A stretch of 64,000 bases of DNA, from assembly GCA_029339505.1 (NCBI GenBank), contig JAQISU010000192.1:2465001-2529000 (forward strand), read 5' to 3'. Source of the stretch: Unio delphinus. Taxonomy: Eukaryota > Mollusca > Bivalvia > Unionida > Unionidae. The notes beneath the pieces are model-generated. The model ran no database searches and was not told the DNA's origin. It saw only the letters and a list, made by a program, of their open reading frames with translations. Of the stretch, positions 26,765-40,296 are shown piece after piece (the stretch's first letter is position 1; every line of letters begins with the position of its first letter). Position numbers and translations under genes: made by a program.

Positions 26765-29700
26765 AATACTACTAATAATAATAATAATAATAATAAACAT
26801 GCATAAGAGATATGATATTAATGTATTTCTTGATGAATAAGGACTTTTAATCAAGCGAACCGGAATCAATATTGTAAGCCCATGAGCACATATACAGTTA
26901 TTGCAGGTCTCCTTACCTTGGATGAATATTGGTACAACATCCTCTAACTTAGTGTTGTTAAAGGCAAGTGCATGCCACGGATCATTTGTACCACTTGGAA
27001 ACACAGCTTTGGTCAGCTGCATATTAAATCCTCCATAATACAAATTTGTCTCTTGTGCACCTGTTTCAGCTATGCAAAAATAATCACGACCAAAGACGCT
27101 GGCACACTGGTCACAGGAATAACTAAAAGTAAGAGCGAATAAGTATGAAACTATATGTCCATTGATGCATCCATTAAATTAAAGCCTATGTCAAATTCAT
27201 TAAGTGTTCAACGCAAATTCATTAAGTGTTCAACGCAAATTCATTAAGTGTTCAACGCAATTTCATTAAGTGTTCAACGCAAATTCATTAAGTGTTCAAC
27301 GCAAATTCATTAAGTGTTCAACGCAAATTCATTAAGTGTTCAACACAAAGTCATTAAGTGTTCAACGCAAAGTCATGAAGTGTTCAACGCAAATTCATTA
27401 AGTGTTCAACGCAAATTCATTAAGTGTTCAACGCAAATTCATTAAGTGTTCAACGCAAATTCATTAAGTGTTCAACGCAAATTCATTAAGTGTTGAACGC
27501 AAATTCATTAAGTGTTCAACGCAAATTCATTAAGTGTTCAACGCCATACTATGTTTTAAGATGAACACTTTATATGTTTACAACCCTCTTTATATGATAT
27601 GCCTTTGTCCGATTATGATGTGCAAACTTCTTTATATGTGGTGTTTTCATCCACATACGATATACTTTTTGTTCATAGATTATGTGCAATCTTCTTTATG
27701 CGATGTACTTTTGTCCATAGAATATGTGCAAACGTCTATATAAGATGTACTTTTGTCCATATATTAGGTGCAAACGTCCATATATAATTTTGTCCACAGA
27801 TTATATGCAAACTTCTGTATACGATGTACTTTTATCCTCATATGATGTACTCATTTATTTATATTTGATCCTATTATCATTACATTTTATAGTAAAATGC
27901 AAAACTTTATTTCGGTCGAAACTTCCTTACATTGGGTACAAACTTCTTTATGACGATGAGGAATGAAGGATTTTGTTAGCATGTTAGTAAATAAATATGC
28001 GTATTAAACCATAATCAGTAACACGTGACATGGTACCTTTAAGAAATCCTTGGTTGCCGGTCATTGATATAAGTATAGAGCTGATGGGGTATTTGACCGG
28101 GATACATTATTTTTAGGCAGGATCATTTGAACGTTCATAACATATAATATGAACTGATTGGAAATAATTCATGTTTGTGTTGTTACGACATGGTGGTCAC
28201 AATATGTAGTAACAGAAAAGAAGAAAAACACAAAGTTTTATCAAACTTAACAAACAAACAATTTAGTCATGAAAATTACAAATGGAAAGGTGAGAGGAAC
28301 TTCAAGTATTATGGAGTATTTCCAAACTAGTCCCTATAAAGGTCCATGAAGGTCCTAATTGAATGAAAAGTTCCTGATAAACTTCTTTACTGGAAATGTA
28401 CTAGTACTACAAGAACCGGAATGTTGCCAAGATGGCGTTGACCAGAATTATTTCGAATAATTTATAACAGTTTCCGAATAATATTATATATTATTACATT
28501 GCGAATAATAAGCACTTCTGATTACTTTGAACAGTTAAAAAGATGTTTTTCCTCTTTGAATAATACCCATGTACAAAATAAAACACGTCTACAGACGTAC
28601 AACAGAAACACATTAAGTGTGAAAGACTCCGAAATCGGAATGAGTCTGATTGCCTAAATTCTCCTAATATACACCATATATTGCGACTGTACTTCGCAAT
28701 AGATCATATATGACACAATCTTCTATAATTGTTGTTGTAGCCTTTTATTATATATCTAACCAGAAATAATGAAAGATTTACATAATGTCATTTACGAGTA
28801 AATTGTTTTGATACTGCTGGCATTATTTATCATATTAATGTTTGTTTCGTGCCTCAAGTATATGAAATAATTGTTCTCTTCAAGTTAATATGTATGTAAT
28901 TATTTTACTCGTACGTATTAAATTTATTTTGCGATTTAGATCGATATATAAAATAGTTTATCATTTGTCTCAAAACAGGTGCCCGTACGTCTTTGTAAAT
29001 GAAAGCTTTAGGTTCATTAGGTGAGTTCTCAAACATTCTGTACGAACCTAATATTTTTGAATCGCTTATTTAGTATAACGTAATTGAATCATCTTTGTGT
29101 GTAATATTATGAGTCACATATTGTGTGTAATATTTATGAATCACATATGGTTGTGAAATATTTATGAATCACCTATTGTGTGTAGTATGTATGAGTCACA
29201 TATTGTGTGCACTATTTATGAATAACCTATGGTTGTGTAATATTTATGAATCACCTATGGTTGTGTAATATTTATGAATCACCTATGGTTGTGTACTATT
29301 TATGAATCACCTATTGTGTGTAATATGTATGAGTCACATATTGTGTGCACTATTTATGAATCACCTATGGTTGTGTAATATTTATGAATCACCTATTGTG
29401 TGTAATATGTACGAGTCACATTGTGTGCACTATTTATGAATCACCTTTGGTTGTGTAATATTTATGAATCACCTATGGTTGTGTAATATGTATGAGTCAC
29501 ATATTGTGTGCACTATTTATGAATCACCTATGGTTGTGTAATATTTATGAATCATTTATTGTGTGCAACATGAATGAAATACTTACTGTGTGTACCACGT
29601 ATGAATCACCTAGCGTGTGTAACGTGTAAATCACATATTATGCACAACATGTATAAATCATCGATTGTGTGTAACATGTGTGATAAACTTATTCTGTATA

Positions 29701-30619
29701 ACACGCGTGAATCACCTTTTGCGTGTCCCCCCTCCCCCCAGCTTTGAGTGCTCTTAAAACTCACCTGTTTCGACTGCAGGGACAAACTTAGAGACCTAAT
29801 TGTGTTTTGTATCTTTTATGTTTTCAGCATGTTTTTATGTTTTCCTATCTCATTGTTTTTTTTCATTTGTTTTTCTATAGTGTAGTCATATCGTTATAGA
29901 TGTTGTAAAGTGCTTAGAGCTTCGAAAGATTAGGCACTATACAAAGTCCTCATTATTATTATTAAATGAATCACCTTTTGTTTGTACTATGATGTTATTT
30001 GTATTTAACTTGCATTGTTTGTTAGTTTTTTTTTTATTCACTATATGCTATGGGGTTATGTAAAAATGTATCATACAGCTGAACATGTCCAAAATCATAT
30101 TCATTGTCCACCTGACCAGAATCATTGATGTTTTCAAATTTGGCAGAGTGGTCTAAAGTGCTCTCCGTTACAGATCACTGACATCTCACCTCTGTCTGCG
30201 TGTGTTCGAGTCTCAGATTCGGCTAATGTGGGTATGTGAGAAAGCTTGCCAGCAGCTTCTCGTGGGTCGGTGGTGGTTCTTTCCGGGATTTTTTCCCAGG
30301 TTCTTCCTCCACCATTAATACTGGCTGCCGTGTGTGGCCTATCGTGTGCTGAAAAATGGTGTTAAACTCTACAACAACAACAACAACAACAACATATACC
30401 TATTTAATGCATTAACAAACATGGCTAAAGAGATAAAGATAATCCACTTACTTGAACCCCATGGTAAAAATATCTCCAAACGGCTGATGACCATACCAAT
30501 CGGATGATGGATACCAGCCAAACTCTGTACACGACTGGAAAAGCCACTGTCGAACTATGTCAGAGGAAAACAACTTCTGTATAAATCAGACATAACTACA
30601 GACAGACAGACAGACAGAC

Positions 30620-30656
<37 letters not shown>

Positions 30657-30711
30657 TATAGATAGATAGATAGATAGATAGTTGGATAGAGAGACAGACA
30701 GACAGACAGAC

Positions 30712-30749
<38 letters not shown>

Positions 30750-30779
30750 TTGGATAGAGAGACAGACAGACAGACAGAC

Positions 30780-30823
<44 letters not shown>

Positions 30824-32308
30824 TTGAAAGAGCAGTGACTCATTCAGTCATTACGTGCATTGTATTTCCTTGCTTTCTTCCGCTTCTACTTCCCTAACAA
30901 TGTTTATTTAGTAGTTTATTACTTATTGTATCATTTACTGATAACAATGTATATGGGAAATTAATTTTGCTCCTATTTTGATGGCGTTTTAGTCTTGGCT
31001 CGACAAGAAAACAATCGAAGCATTTCAAGTGTTATCGAGCACGTGCATATACAGATCATTTAGTGTTCATGATATCAATGATAAAAGTGTCACATATGCA
31101 TTCCTTGGTTCGAATCCCGGTCGAATCCTAGCAAAAACTTTCAAAAAATGGTACTTGCAGCTGCTCGCCTGGCGCTAAACATTAAGAGGTTAATGCTGGG
31201 ACTGGTTGGCCTGGTGTCAGGATAATGTGACTGAGTGGGGCATTATGCTATATATCTGCGGCATGATGCCTCAGTGCTAGACATTAATATAAACTGCCAC
31301 ACTGCAGACATCGTAGCGATATGACCGAGTTTGTTTTAAAGATACGTTAAAAATCCAAATCACACACATATTTTAGGCTTCAGATCATAGGGATTAATTC
31401 GGATATGCACTCCTTATTCCTGACTACAGATCATAGGGATTCATTCGGATATGCATTCCTTATTGCTGACTTTAGATCATAGGGATGAGTTCGGATAAGC
31501 ATTTCTTTATTCCTCGCTTCAGAATCTCGAGCATTGAAAGTCCCTCATCTTATAATTAGGAACGAAAGAGAGCATGGAAACAACTGCACTATTTTGCGTG
31601 GCGTTGTTTTGGTAAATGATTTTAGACGTATAGATTTGTTTTGTCATTCTTCTGCGTCGTCATCAAAAGAAAATGGTGAACAACAAGTTAGATCTCTTTT
31701 GAACGTTTAGTTATTCGGGATATTTTAGGACGGGAAGAGTATCATACTAAATTCAACATTTTTAATTTTTGTTTTAGACCAGAATAATAAACAAAAACCT
31801 TCATCTGCATCCATCAGGCCTTTTAAAACATCTGGAATGTGATGGGCTGGGTAAGAAAAACTTGTATTTTCAATTTTTAGATTTATTGTAAATAGTTTTT
31901 CTTGTTTAACTTTTTTTCTCGTCTGATGTCGTGAAACACTTGACAGAGTAAATCAAAGCATACTCATTTTTGCAAGGAGAAAGTGCTGCATTAAGACAAA
32001 GTCCATCCAATCCGCTGAATATTTTGTTAGGTAAGTTCATCAACGAATGAAGACTCGAAGTGGCAATATAACGGAGGCATGACCATGTAAGATTAGCTCA
32101 TTTTTGTTTTAAATTCAGGATCAAATTTTAAAACGTTTGGTCTTCTAGAACATCACTCACTTAAAAGATACAATCAGAAAATTTTTAACCTTGTTCAATT
32201 ATTTGTATTTATAAATATTAAAAATTTGAGCTGCCTCACTTGGCACCCAGCATTAAGAGGTTAGTGTAAGTCTCGTGCTTTCAGGGTCTGTATTCATATG
32301 TCGGAATT

Positions 32309-32398
<90 letters not shown>

Positions 32399-33674
32399 GT
32401 TGTGTGTTTTTTAAGTTGTCAAAAGTACGTTGGTATATGACTATCAGTCAACAATGCTGTCTCAGAGTTAAAAACTTCGATTAAGTGTCCCTTTAACATT
32501 CTTATGCTGATTTTTGATGTCTTATTATGTAATGACCCAAACCTAACCAGGCCTCAATTTGGTTAATTGTCCACTTAAATTTTGAAAATATTAACATTGA
32601 TTGAATACTAATAGTGATAAAAGCATACATATACATACAAATACAAAATCAAATATTTTAAAATTTAATACAGATATGAAAATCGTAGCGATTAATTCAT
32701 AACTGTCACATCGTATAGTCTACTGTTGGACATATGGATTTATAACACGGGGTGTCCTTTTCGGGGTGTCCGTTTCGATTTTAAAAGTTGTACCTCTGAA
32801 ATAATTGTTTTTCGATGTGAGCAATGATGTTAAATGAACTTCATCGTTGTATTTCTAGCTCTGCAAATTTATACTGTATAGCATTGAGTCTTATAACGAA
32901 AGGAAAATGCATTTTTAAAAAGCAAAATATACCTTATTTAACAAGTTAAAATCTTGAGAACCAAAATGGATAATTTTATTGCGCGGCTATAAATAGTTAA
33001 CAAATGGGACCTTTTCATAATACCTCCATCTGCAACAGCATCGGTCCATTTCGTACATTTCAAATCGGCTATCAGTTTATCGTACTTGTAGTCATGGCAT
33101 TTCTTGGAGAACATATTAAGCAGGAGGGCGTTAACGTCGGCATAGCGTTGTATCGGAGGTCCTCTACTTTCATCGCTCATTATGTTACAAAGTGTATCTA
33201 CTGTGACATTGTTGTAATTGTCTTTCAAACCCTGAAATAATTACGGTTCCTAGTGTAACTAATGCAAAATCAACAATAAAAAATCTTCACTTCATCAATA
33301 TGTTGCCATTGTGAGGCTCGTCAAACGCAGAGGCGAAGTTATTATATTAGATTTTAAGCATAGAAGATATATGGAACGAAACAGAAAGAAATTGGAAGAA
33401 TATTACTGCAAGCTTTTGGCAATCATTCTGATCCTTACTTGTCTACAAATTAGAATTATCATCCTTGTAAGAAGAAGAGATATTTATAAACAATTTGTAT
33501 TGGGTTTGTGAACGGAGTGATGAACGATGAACTGAAGCTTCGACTGGGTGACAATGATACGGCTTTTATGTTATAGTTCGTGTCTGATTTTGCATTTTGC
33601 GTTTCAAGCATTTATGCCACAGATTAAAGTTCACCATTGTGATCATCATATGTATATTTAAGAGACATACAGAC

Positions 33675-33756
<82 letters not shown>

Positions 33757-34451
33757 GATTGATTACAAACCTCAAGAACCCTGTTTACGTTGCTATACTG
33801 GCTAATGATTTCAAAGTTGTATGCTAAAGAATTATAAAAGGCATACGGCTCGATAATGCTGTCGTGATTTATATGATCGCACAATCTGAAGAAAAAAAAT
33901 AATACATAGGGACAGTCGTAAAAGAGTTTGCTTCAGTCGATATGGCTTAATAATCCTGACGTCATTTGTATGGTCGCATAATATGAAAAATAGAATTCTA
34001 TGGAAAGACATAGGTTTATATATTAGACAGCATGCTTCAAAAGATATTGTTTTTTTATTTATTGGCAATATAATTGAACATGTAACAATGGTATCTTTAG
34101 TAGTGAACACATTGTTAGACCTGGATTTTCTTGCCTAATTCTGTTTCGGCAGCTCCAACATTATTTACCATTACTTGCGTTATAATAGCAACTCCTGTAG
34201 TAGGGGACGTGGTCACAAAAATGGAGTTACTATTTGAAGAAGAAACAGACACCGAAACAATAACGAATACAAGTAGTAACAGTAGTAGCAGCAACATTAA
34301 ATTAATAGTAGGAGGAAGATTAGTAGCAATGGTCGTGGTAGTGGTGGTGGTGATGGTTGATATTTGTTAGAGTGATTCAGTTTACTATCTGTTTAAATCA
34401 ATGATCGTGGTCTTGAAGTAAATCAGAAGTCATAACAACACTGACTTGTAA

Positions 34452-34513
<62 letters not shown>

Positions 34514-36164
34514 ATGATGATTCTTACTGGTACATAGCGAACATTTTTGTCCGTTTGTCTGGTTGTCCCCACCATTCAAATATCATCTGAATGGCCTCGG
34601 CAGTTTTGTTATTGCATGTAGGACTGGAGCGTCCCATCACCTCAGAAACTACTCCCAAGTATTCTAAAAGTAAAGTAAAAGTTTGCGCTGGATTTAAGGT
34701 ATTTATGTAGAAATAATACTCAATGTACATTAATCTTAGTTTTTAAAATGATTTGTCATTACATGTTTGGAGAAGCACTATACATTTCCGCTTCATTGGT
34801 GGTTGCAACAGGACGTTAAGGCAACATCAGAGCCGTGAAATTGCCAGTTTGGTGGAGTTTTCATATTTTTTCCCCGTTGTGAAGTTGCAAAATAACTTAC
34901 TCATAATTCGCATCTATTGAGTACGTACCGGTATTCCTGAAGATTAGATTAAAATAGATTGGATGCCATAATTCCTATTATGTAGATTAAAAGAGATAAA
35001 TATATAAGTATGATCTTTGATGGATTTCTATAATCATTCAATATAAAAAGTACATATTGACTAAAACATCAAAACATGTCAAAACATTATGTATATAAAA
35101 AGGTCTTTTTATATAAAAATATATATACTCAATGCATGGGATGATGATAATGATAATTGATGATGATGATAAAAGGTTTACGCCACACCAAAAGAGAACA
35201 ACAATTAAAGAAATAGGTATCACGATACCTCAGTACAATACTGACCTTTGAAGTCTACTTCTGCAAATATAGGAGCACTAGATGCTACCACGCCATCTAC
35301 AAACTGAGGATATTTGGATCTAAACCAGGCGGCCAGAGATCCTATAACAATAAAGGCACAAATTCAGACAAGATCTTTCATAAATAATTGAACAAAACGC
35401 GACCCCTCTCCCCATCCCCCCGGAAAAAAGACGGAACGTAAAGACAAAAAACTTTGTTTCTAAAAGCTTAAAAATCCATGCAGATATAGTATGCAGAGTT
35501 ACTCTTCAGAATTGACTATTGACTTAAAGAAAAGCAGGCAGGGAAATAAAACGTTCTTTTAGGAGAGTATCGGTTGCATCTTTGGGGAATGGTTTGGCCA
35601 TGGAAGTCACTTTACGGCATGGAAAGTATATATTTATAGTATCGTTGGGGTATATTTAATCCAAAGAAGTTGTTTTAAGGCACAAAAGTATGTATTTATA
35701 GTATCTTTGTGGTATATTTTAACAATGGAAGTCGCTTTACGGTATGGAAATTATATATTTATAGTATCGTTGTGGTATAATTTAGTCCTGGAGATATCTT
35801 TAAGATAACCATCACTATACAATAAAATATTTGAAATATGAGAATATTTGAAAAATCAAGATCTGATATTAAAGTTCGCCTCAGTTTGGGATCTATTCGA
35901 TTTTTATATACCTCTAAGTAAAGACGGTAAGTATATAAGTCTGTATACATGCATGTTGTCCAAAAGGTAGATAAGAAGGTAAGGAGTGAGATAATAAACA
36001 ACGGATCAACGAGGAACGGACGGATAAACAACAAACGGATAAATGGTCGGACATGGAAAATAATTAAATTACTAATCAAGAGTATGAGATGATTTTACTT
36101 AATGGTATCAATGTGTCCCCAATGTTATTCAAAAGCTTGGAAAAGAACGACACGTGTCTGTGTT

Positions 36165-36229
<65 letters not shown>

Positions 36230-37798
36230 CCGAGATCGAGATAGAGAGAGAGAGAGAGAGAAGACCAACCCGCGTATCCACCTCCAAAGACAATAACTTT
36301 GTTGTCTGTTAAATTAAACTTGTTCCTAATGCTGAACATTCCCCCGATAAAGCCAGCAGTGTCAGCCAGGGCTTGTCTGCTGTTAAGGAACTGCATACTA
36401 TCCAAACTTAGGTCCCTGTGGCGAAAAATACAAAACAAAAGGAAATGTTATCAAAAGTGGACACATTACAAATTCAACAGCAGTTGCAAATGTTAATAAT
36501 AGCTCTTCATTTTATTTCCACTTTTTTGACGTGGCCCGTAAAGATTTCATTAGAAGTAGTCTGAATTAATTTTTGAATTACACTTAAACCTCGTAGTCAT
36601 GAACTTATCTTAGCACACATTATACAATAAAGTTTCATTTCACTCCAGTCTGGTTTGTATATTGAGATGTAAACAATCCGAATGTCCTTGAATTGTTGTC
36701 ATTGTAGTCTGGCTACGGTTGACTTTGCAACACTGCGACTTATACCACTAGGTACATTTGACTATATAAGAAAACAATGCTGCTAAAGTTTCTATTAAAC
36801 TTATTAGATCCTGTCAAATAGTTTGGCTTTTCTTTAAACCAGCCTCTCATTGGGAACGTTATCGTATAAGTTTTCACTTCAAGCGACTGGCCATGCTAAT
36901 TATAATTCCTCGTCAAGAATTTGGAACCCAAAATACCTTTTGGAGAACGAGTCCAGAGTCATGCAAATGCTTGCTGATATGAGTCTGCGTTACCACCCAA
37001 TTTGCGAAACGGTCGCCTAGGGACGTATATAAATCAGAGTGAAGTGTATGACACGGGTCACCAATTCATGGGCAAGTTATTGCAATCACCTTAAAATTAA
37101 AAATTTAAGAGAGATTACGATGATAAAGAAAATTCCAACTCCCTTGGACCAAACGGTCGCTGGATTAACAGTAGACACGGATTTCACTTGGAATGGAAAT
37201 GGATAAGACCGGAGTTTGTGCTAAAATATGATAAGTTTGTTTTAGAATTCAATAAATTTTGAATGTGTTGAGTGTGGCTTTAGTCAGATGCAAACAAGTG
37301 TGAAAGCCACAAGGGGTCCCGAGGAAGAAAAAAATAGAAGCGCGATTATATTGAAGAAATAACAGTAGAAGAGCGACAATATAGAAGCTCTTGCTTTTAA
37401 ACACAAGTTCAGTTTCTATTCTCAGTTTCCGGACTATGGAACCTTTAAGGGTAATAAAAGTACGAAACGTATATTCATATTTATTTCATTCGCCTTCATC
37501 CTTCGGATATATAGAGAGAAAGAGTTAGTTAACAAGAATTAGCTTTGCGAAACCATGTCCTATCTTTCTGACACTCTGTCTGCTTGCAATACATAACAGA
37601 GGGTCGAAAGGAAAGATAATCTCAAAGTACAATCTTAGAATTGTAAAATCTGAAACGATAACTCTCCCACCACTTTCAATTTTCATATTCGATGGTGGAC
37701 ACTCAGGTTAGATTTTGTTGCCGTGATATTTTGCTTCCTAACCTAAAGTTTTTCTTTTATTAATTATCGTAATTTATTTTCGTTTTCCTTAAGATGAC

Positions 37799-37871
<73 letters not shown>

Positions 37872-38852
37872 CCACTCTAAAGGTCTACTCTTCCCATAAA
37901 ATCGATGCTCCAAAAGTATAAGGAAGGCGTGGTGGGTTTTGGTGTACTCTATCCAGGCTCCATTCTGTAACCATGCTGGGTCCGCTTCCGCCTCTCCTCC
38001 CAACATCAGGAAGATTGGTCCGCCCGGCTGGTACAGGTTCCCATTTACAAAGTACCTCTGATAAAAGTAGTTTATAAATCCAATTTTCGTTTGCCAAATG
38101 TTGTATTTAGTGATAATAGCATCTAATGTTGTTTGCACAGTATGAAATGCGGGTTATAACAGCATACACTCTTAAATCGTAGGCAAAATAACTTCTTTTA
38201 AGAAGAGTTATGTATGTACTAAATTTTATAATTTCGACATAAATGGCAACATATGAATGAGTGGAAATGTGCGTAGGAACAGAATTAATTCAACTGAAAG
38301 GACTGGTTTTAACATAAAAACAAGAACCAGGCTTCTTATAAATTACTTACTTATCTCACAAAGTTTCCAAAGTTATCAGACAAGCGGTTAGAATGACTAG
38401 CTGTAGATATTTGGTTTGCGAAGTCCCAATGTATAAACATACAAAGTAGTACAACGAGACTGTACAATGTTATATGAAAACATCTCGCGAATTCCCTTAT
38501 GTTCAGTAAATACGTTCGTAACAACGACACCTCATAATCTAGCAAATGATAACTGAAATCTAACGAAGCCACTCAATGAGACGTAAATACAAATAGCATA
38601 TACCCCATGGGTGTTACATCATCCTACCTGACTCCACCTCCTTTGATCGGTGGCATTAAAGTGATCTAATAACTGGAAGTCAAACCACAGCTCCACTGGA
38701 ACACTTGAGTTTACAGGACCATTTGGTTGTGGTGGCCCCACCATGCCACCTGTAGGCCTTCCGCGTAACATTATGGGAATCCAGCATTGTATTTCCGGTA
38801 GAAATAAGAAAACTAAGAGAACGGAAATTACAAAACGTTGTGCGGCCGCCAT
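25453..38852 (-). CDS. Gene A: complete secreted S28-family (PRCP / thymus-specific serine protease-like) protein, likely pseudoenzyme
   Basis: Ten exons on the minus strand, all GT-AG: 38852-38628, 38057-37876, 36415-36270, 35341-35246, 34663-34528, 33885-33771, 33231-33024, 30554-30452, 27122-26917, 25559-25453. They sum to 1524 nt (507 residues plus TAG) with no break. Start chosen at MAAAQRF, which begins a signal peptide of about 22 residues. S28 landmarks in order: RYFVNG (about 76), [45 protein letters not shown] (137), [17 protein letters not shown], a WWGQPDK segment, [26 protein letters not shown] with Asp451, and GTAHC with His476. The nucleophile position, normally GGSYxG, is GGGYAG with Gly182 (codon GGA). 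Asp and His are kept. The length is normal for the family. It is probably secreted or lysosomal, and probably unable to cleave by the S28 mechanism. It lies directly upstream of its paralogue gene B. Confidence 0.92.
25849..25880 (+). repeat. (GGGGT)n pentanucleotide repeat
   Basis: Six consecutive GGGGT units, so at least four G4 runs with 1-nt loops: a textbook G-quadruplex-capable sequence in intron 9 of gene A. Confidence 0.9.
26721..26796. repeat. (AAT)n microsatellite with variant units
   Basis: AAT repeat interrupted by a few ACT units, about 120 bp after the exon 9 donor of gene A. Confidence 0.93.
27195..27543. repeat. 22-bp minisatellite, about 16 copies
   Basis: Unit AAATTCATTAAGTGTTCAACGC repeated head to tail with rare substitutions (AAAGTCATTA, GTTGAACGC). 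There are no unique spacers, so it is not a CRISPR-like array. Confidence 0.96.
27580..27850. repeat. Degenerate tandem repeat of about 45 bp
   Basis: About six diverged units built on CGATGTACTTTTGTCCATAG and ATTATGTGCAAACTTCTTTA. Confidence 0.75.
27970..29090. other. Intron DNA, nothing recognised
   Basis: AT-rich part of the gene A intron between exons 8 and 9. No coding frame or element recognised. Confidence 0.5.
29095..29720. repeat. Degenerate 28-30-bp minisatellite
   Basis: Around 20 units of the form ATTTATGAATCACCTATGGT plus TGTGTAAT. Divergence increases toward the right end. Confidence 0.88.
29745..29967 (+). mobile_element. LINE 3' end with (ATT)n tail
   Basis: Begins with the last codons of a CR1/L2-type ORF (AGTGCTCTTAAAACTCACCT reads as A-L-K-T-H-L). 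A 3' UTR ending GTAAAGTGCTTAGAGCTTCG, AAAGATTAGGCACTATACAA, AGTCCTC and an ATT repeat follows. Same tail as 20550-20640. Confidence 0.7.
30147..30395 (+). mobile_element. tRNA-derived SINE, family 2, copy 3
   Basis: A-box-like TGGTCTAAAGTGC and B-box-like GTGTTCGAGTCTC, then the family body (AGAAAGCTTGCCAGCAGCTT, CTCGTGGGTCGGTGG, TTCTTCCTCCACCA). Ends in a CAA trinucleotide tail at 30370-30393. Confidence 0.85.
30599..30823. repeat. (GACA)n/(GATA)n compound repeat with higher-order unit
   Basis: Alternating GACA and GATA tracts. A block of about 76 bp (GTTGGATAGAGAGACAGACA followed by GATA units) occurs twice. It lies about 45 bp upstream of exon 8 of gene A. Confidence 0.93.
31105..31340 (+). 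mobile_element. SINE, family 1, copy 2 (5' truncated)
   Basis: Starts in a B-box-like GAATCCCGGTCGAATCC. Shares GGATAATGTGACTGAGTGG and the TCTGCGGCATGATGCC block with the copy at 7040-7292. Ends TTTGTTTTAAAGATACGTTA. A shorter third piece, sharing CAGCATTAAGAGGTTAGTG, is at 32228-32275. Confidence 0.7.
31370..31510. repeat. 45-bp tandem repeat, 3 copies
   Basis: Units built on CAGATCATAGGGATTAATTC and GGATATGCACTCCTTATTCC with several substitutions. Confidence 0.85.
31520..32227. other. Intron DNA, nothing recognised
   Basis: Part of the gene A intron between exons 7 and 8. No frame or element recognised. Confidence 0.45.
32311..32396. repeat. (GA)n microsatellite
   Basis: About 43 GA units, next to the SINE piece at 32228-32275. 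Confidence 0.96.
33680..33754. repeat. (GA)n microsatellite just inside an intron
   Basis: About 37 units. On the gene A sense strand it is a CT tract beginning 16 nt after the exon 6 donor (GT at 33770-33769). Confidence 0.96.
34452..34510. repeat. (ATT)n microsatellite just inside an intron
   Basis: About 19 units. On the gene A sense strand an AAT repeat starts 17 nt after the exon 5 donor (34527-34526). Confidence 0.94.
36167..36262. repeat. (AATC)n and (GA)n repeats at a splice donor
   Basis: About 15 AATC units, then GA units to 36262. On the gene A sense strand the CT tract starts 7 nt after the exon 3 donor (GT at 36269-36268). Confidence 0.93.
36420..37800. other. Intron 2 of gene A, no element recognised
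   Basis: Unique-looking AT-rich sequence between exons 3 and 2 apart from the CT repeat at its right end. Confidence 0.45.
37804..37867. repeat. (CT)n microsatellite at a splice donor
   Basis: About 32 units. On the gene A sense strand the GA tract starts about 8 nt after the exon 2 donor (GTGGGTACGA). Confidence 0.95.
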
Positions 38853-40180
38853 TGTAGATATAAATTGTATCAAGTACTATGTTTACTGTGATTAGATACA
38901 AGCTAACTGTATATAGATAAAGAGTAAACATAGAAGATATACATATAATAACTGAAAATAAATTTGCTTGTCTTCACCCATCAAGAGTGTTGCCCCGTAT
39001 CGTATTCCTTTTGGTAATCAAGCATATGTCCTTAAGTTAAAGAAAAATGCAACAAATTTCGACTTGTTTGTACTATATTTGTCTTGAACTTAATATAAGT
39101 AAAATGTATGATTTTTTTGCTGTCTTAAATTTATGCGCTTTTAAGTTGGGGTTAGTAGAACAATTTTCCGGTCTGTCGTGGCTGCACATGATTTTCAAAT
39201 TACAGTGGGTGAGTGAAACATTTTTGAACGTTGTCATGTCTGTATATGTCTTTAAGATGAAGTAGGTTAACCCTTTTTCGACACGTGTTGACTGTATATA
39301 TCCTTTGACTAAGTTAAACTTCTTTTAGTCTGTCTTTAATGCATATGCCATTACGTCAAGGTAGGTGGAAACCTTTAACGGCCGGTTCTGACTGCATATC
39401 TTCCTAAGTAAAGGTAACTAAACACTTTCATTGGCCTGCCTAGACCGTATATGGCCTTAAATTAAGATAAGCAAACACGTTTTTTAAAGGTTGTCATTAG
39501 TGTTGCATAAAGGTTAATGGAAATATCGAGCTGGGTGTTGTATGTGAAACATAGCCACTTCTTGCAGATTGTTAACATCAGTATGTTTAGAACCAATCCT
39601 TTAAGAAAGTTTATAAATTTTCAGGCCTTCTTGAAGTACTTTCATTGCAACTACTTGTTGATACTGAAAACAATTTCCCAGCAACGAATAATATTGATGT
39701 TACCTTCTCTTCATAGCTACTCAGTGCCAGATTTAGATCTTTCAGGGCCCTAAGACTGAAAATATTAAGGTGCCACCACCACCATTCCTGAAAAATATGA
39801 AAAAAAAGTGAAAACATAATAAAAGCTAACAAGGTGGGAAAATACCAGTGTTTCCGTCATTTCAAATAAAAATACTCGTGCATGCAATTCGAAATTGTCT
39901 TATATAATTCATTCAATTTTATCACCAGCAATTAAATTGATATTTTCGGATGCCCTTGTTGGGCTGGAGCTCAAAGCACGTGCATAGTGTGCTTCATGGG
40001 TACTCGTGAATTGTAGATATTTCTCAAAGAGTAATGGTAAATATATAATAAAGGACTTAAATCAGAAGACCGGATCTAGCTCATCAAATTTATAATCTCT
40101 ATCCATCAAAATTCAACACAAAATGAACGTAATGACAATTCCATACGAGGTTGACTGATGACTAACGGTCTATGCAGCCA
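38853..40180. other. Intergenic DNA between gene A promoter and the viral element
   Basis: AT-rich. A CAGTGCCAGATTTAGATC end at 39728 resembles a hAT-type terminus but no partner end was found. The exact left border of the viral element could not be fixed. Confidence 0.45.
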
Positions 40181-40258
40181 ATGTTGTTGTTTAAAAAGCG
40201 TCGATTCGGTAAATTCCTCGAAGACGCCATTGTCACCGCATCTGCTGCTATGGGTTAA
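40181..40258 (+). CDS. Possible 25-residue basic/hydrophobic peptide
   Basis: ATG to TAA on the plus strand, starting MLLFKKRRFGKF and ending in an Ala-rich tail. It is convergent with the penton-like gene, 39 bp away. Too short to assign; it may be chance or the remnant of a small virion peptide. Confidence 0.15.
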   Translation: MLLFKKRRFGKFLEDAIVTASAAMG

Positions 40259-40296
40259 CAATTCTTTTACGATGAAAATCGCTACGATGAAAGTTC

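Noticed and set aside
27195..27543. Regular 22-bp repeat array considered as CRISPR-like
   Set aside because: Units are contiguous without spacers, the genome is eukaryotic and no cas genes occur.
30586..30843. Open frame rich in Ser-Ile-Tyr-Leu
   Set aside because: Translation of GATA/GACA repeats.
36226..36438. Continuing the S28 frame past GGGYAG into a Leu-Ser run
   Set aside because: That run is intronic CT repeat; the GT donor at 36269 and exon 4 at 35341 give the correct continuation ([11 protein letters not shown]).
39728..39860. hAT-like terminus CAGTGCCAGATTTAGATC
   Set aside because: No matching inverted end or 8-bp target duplication within reach.
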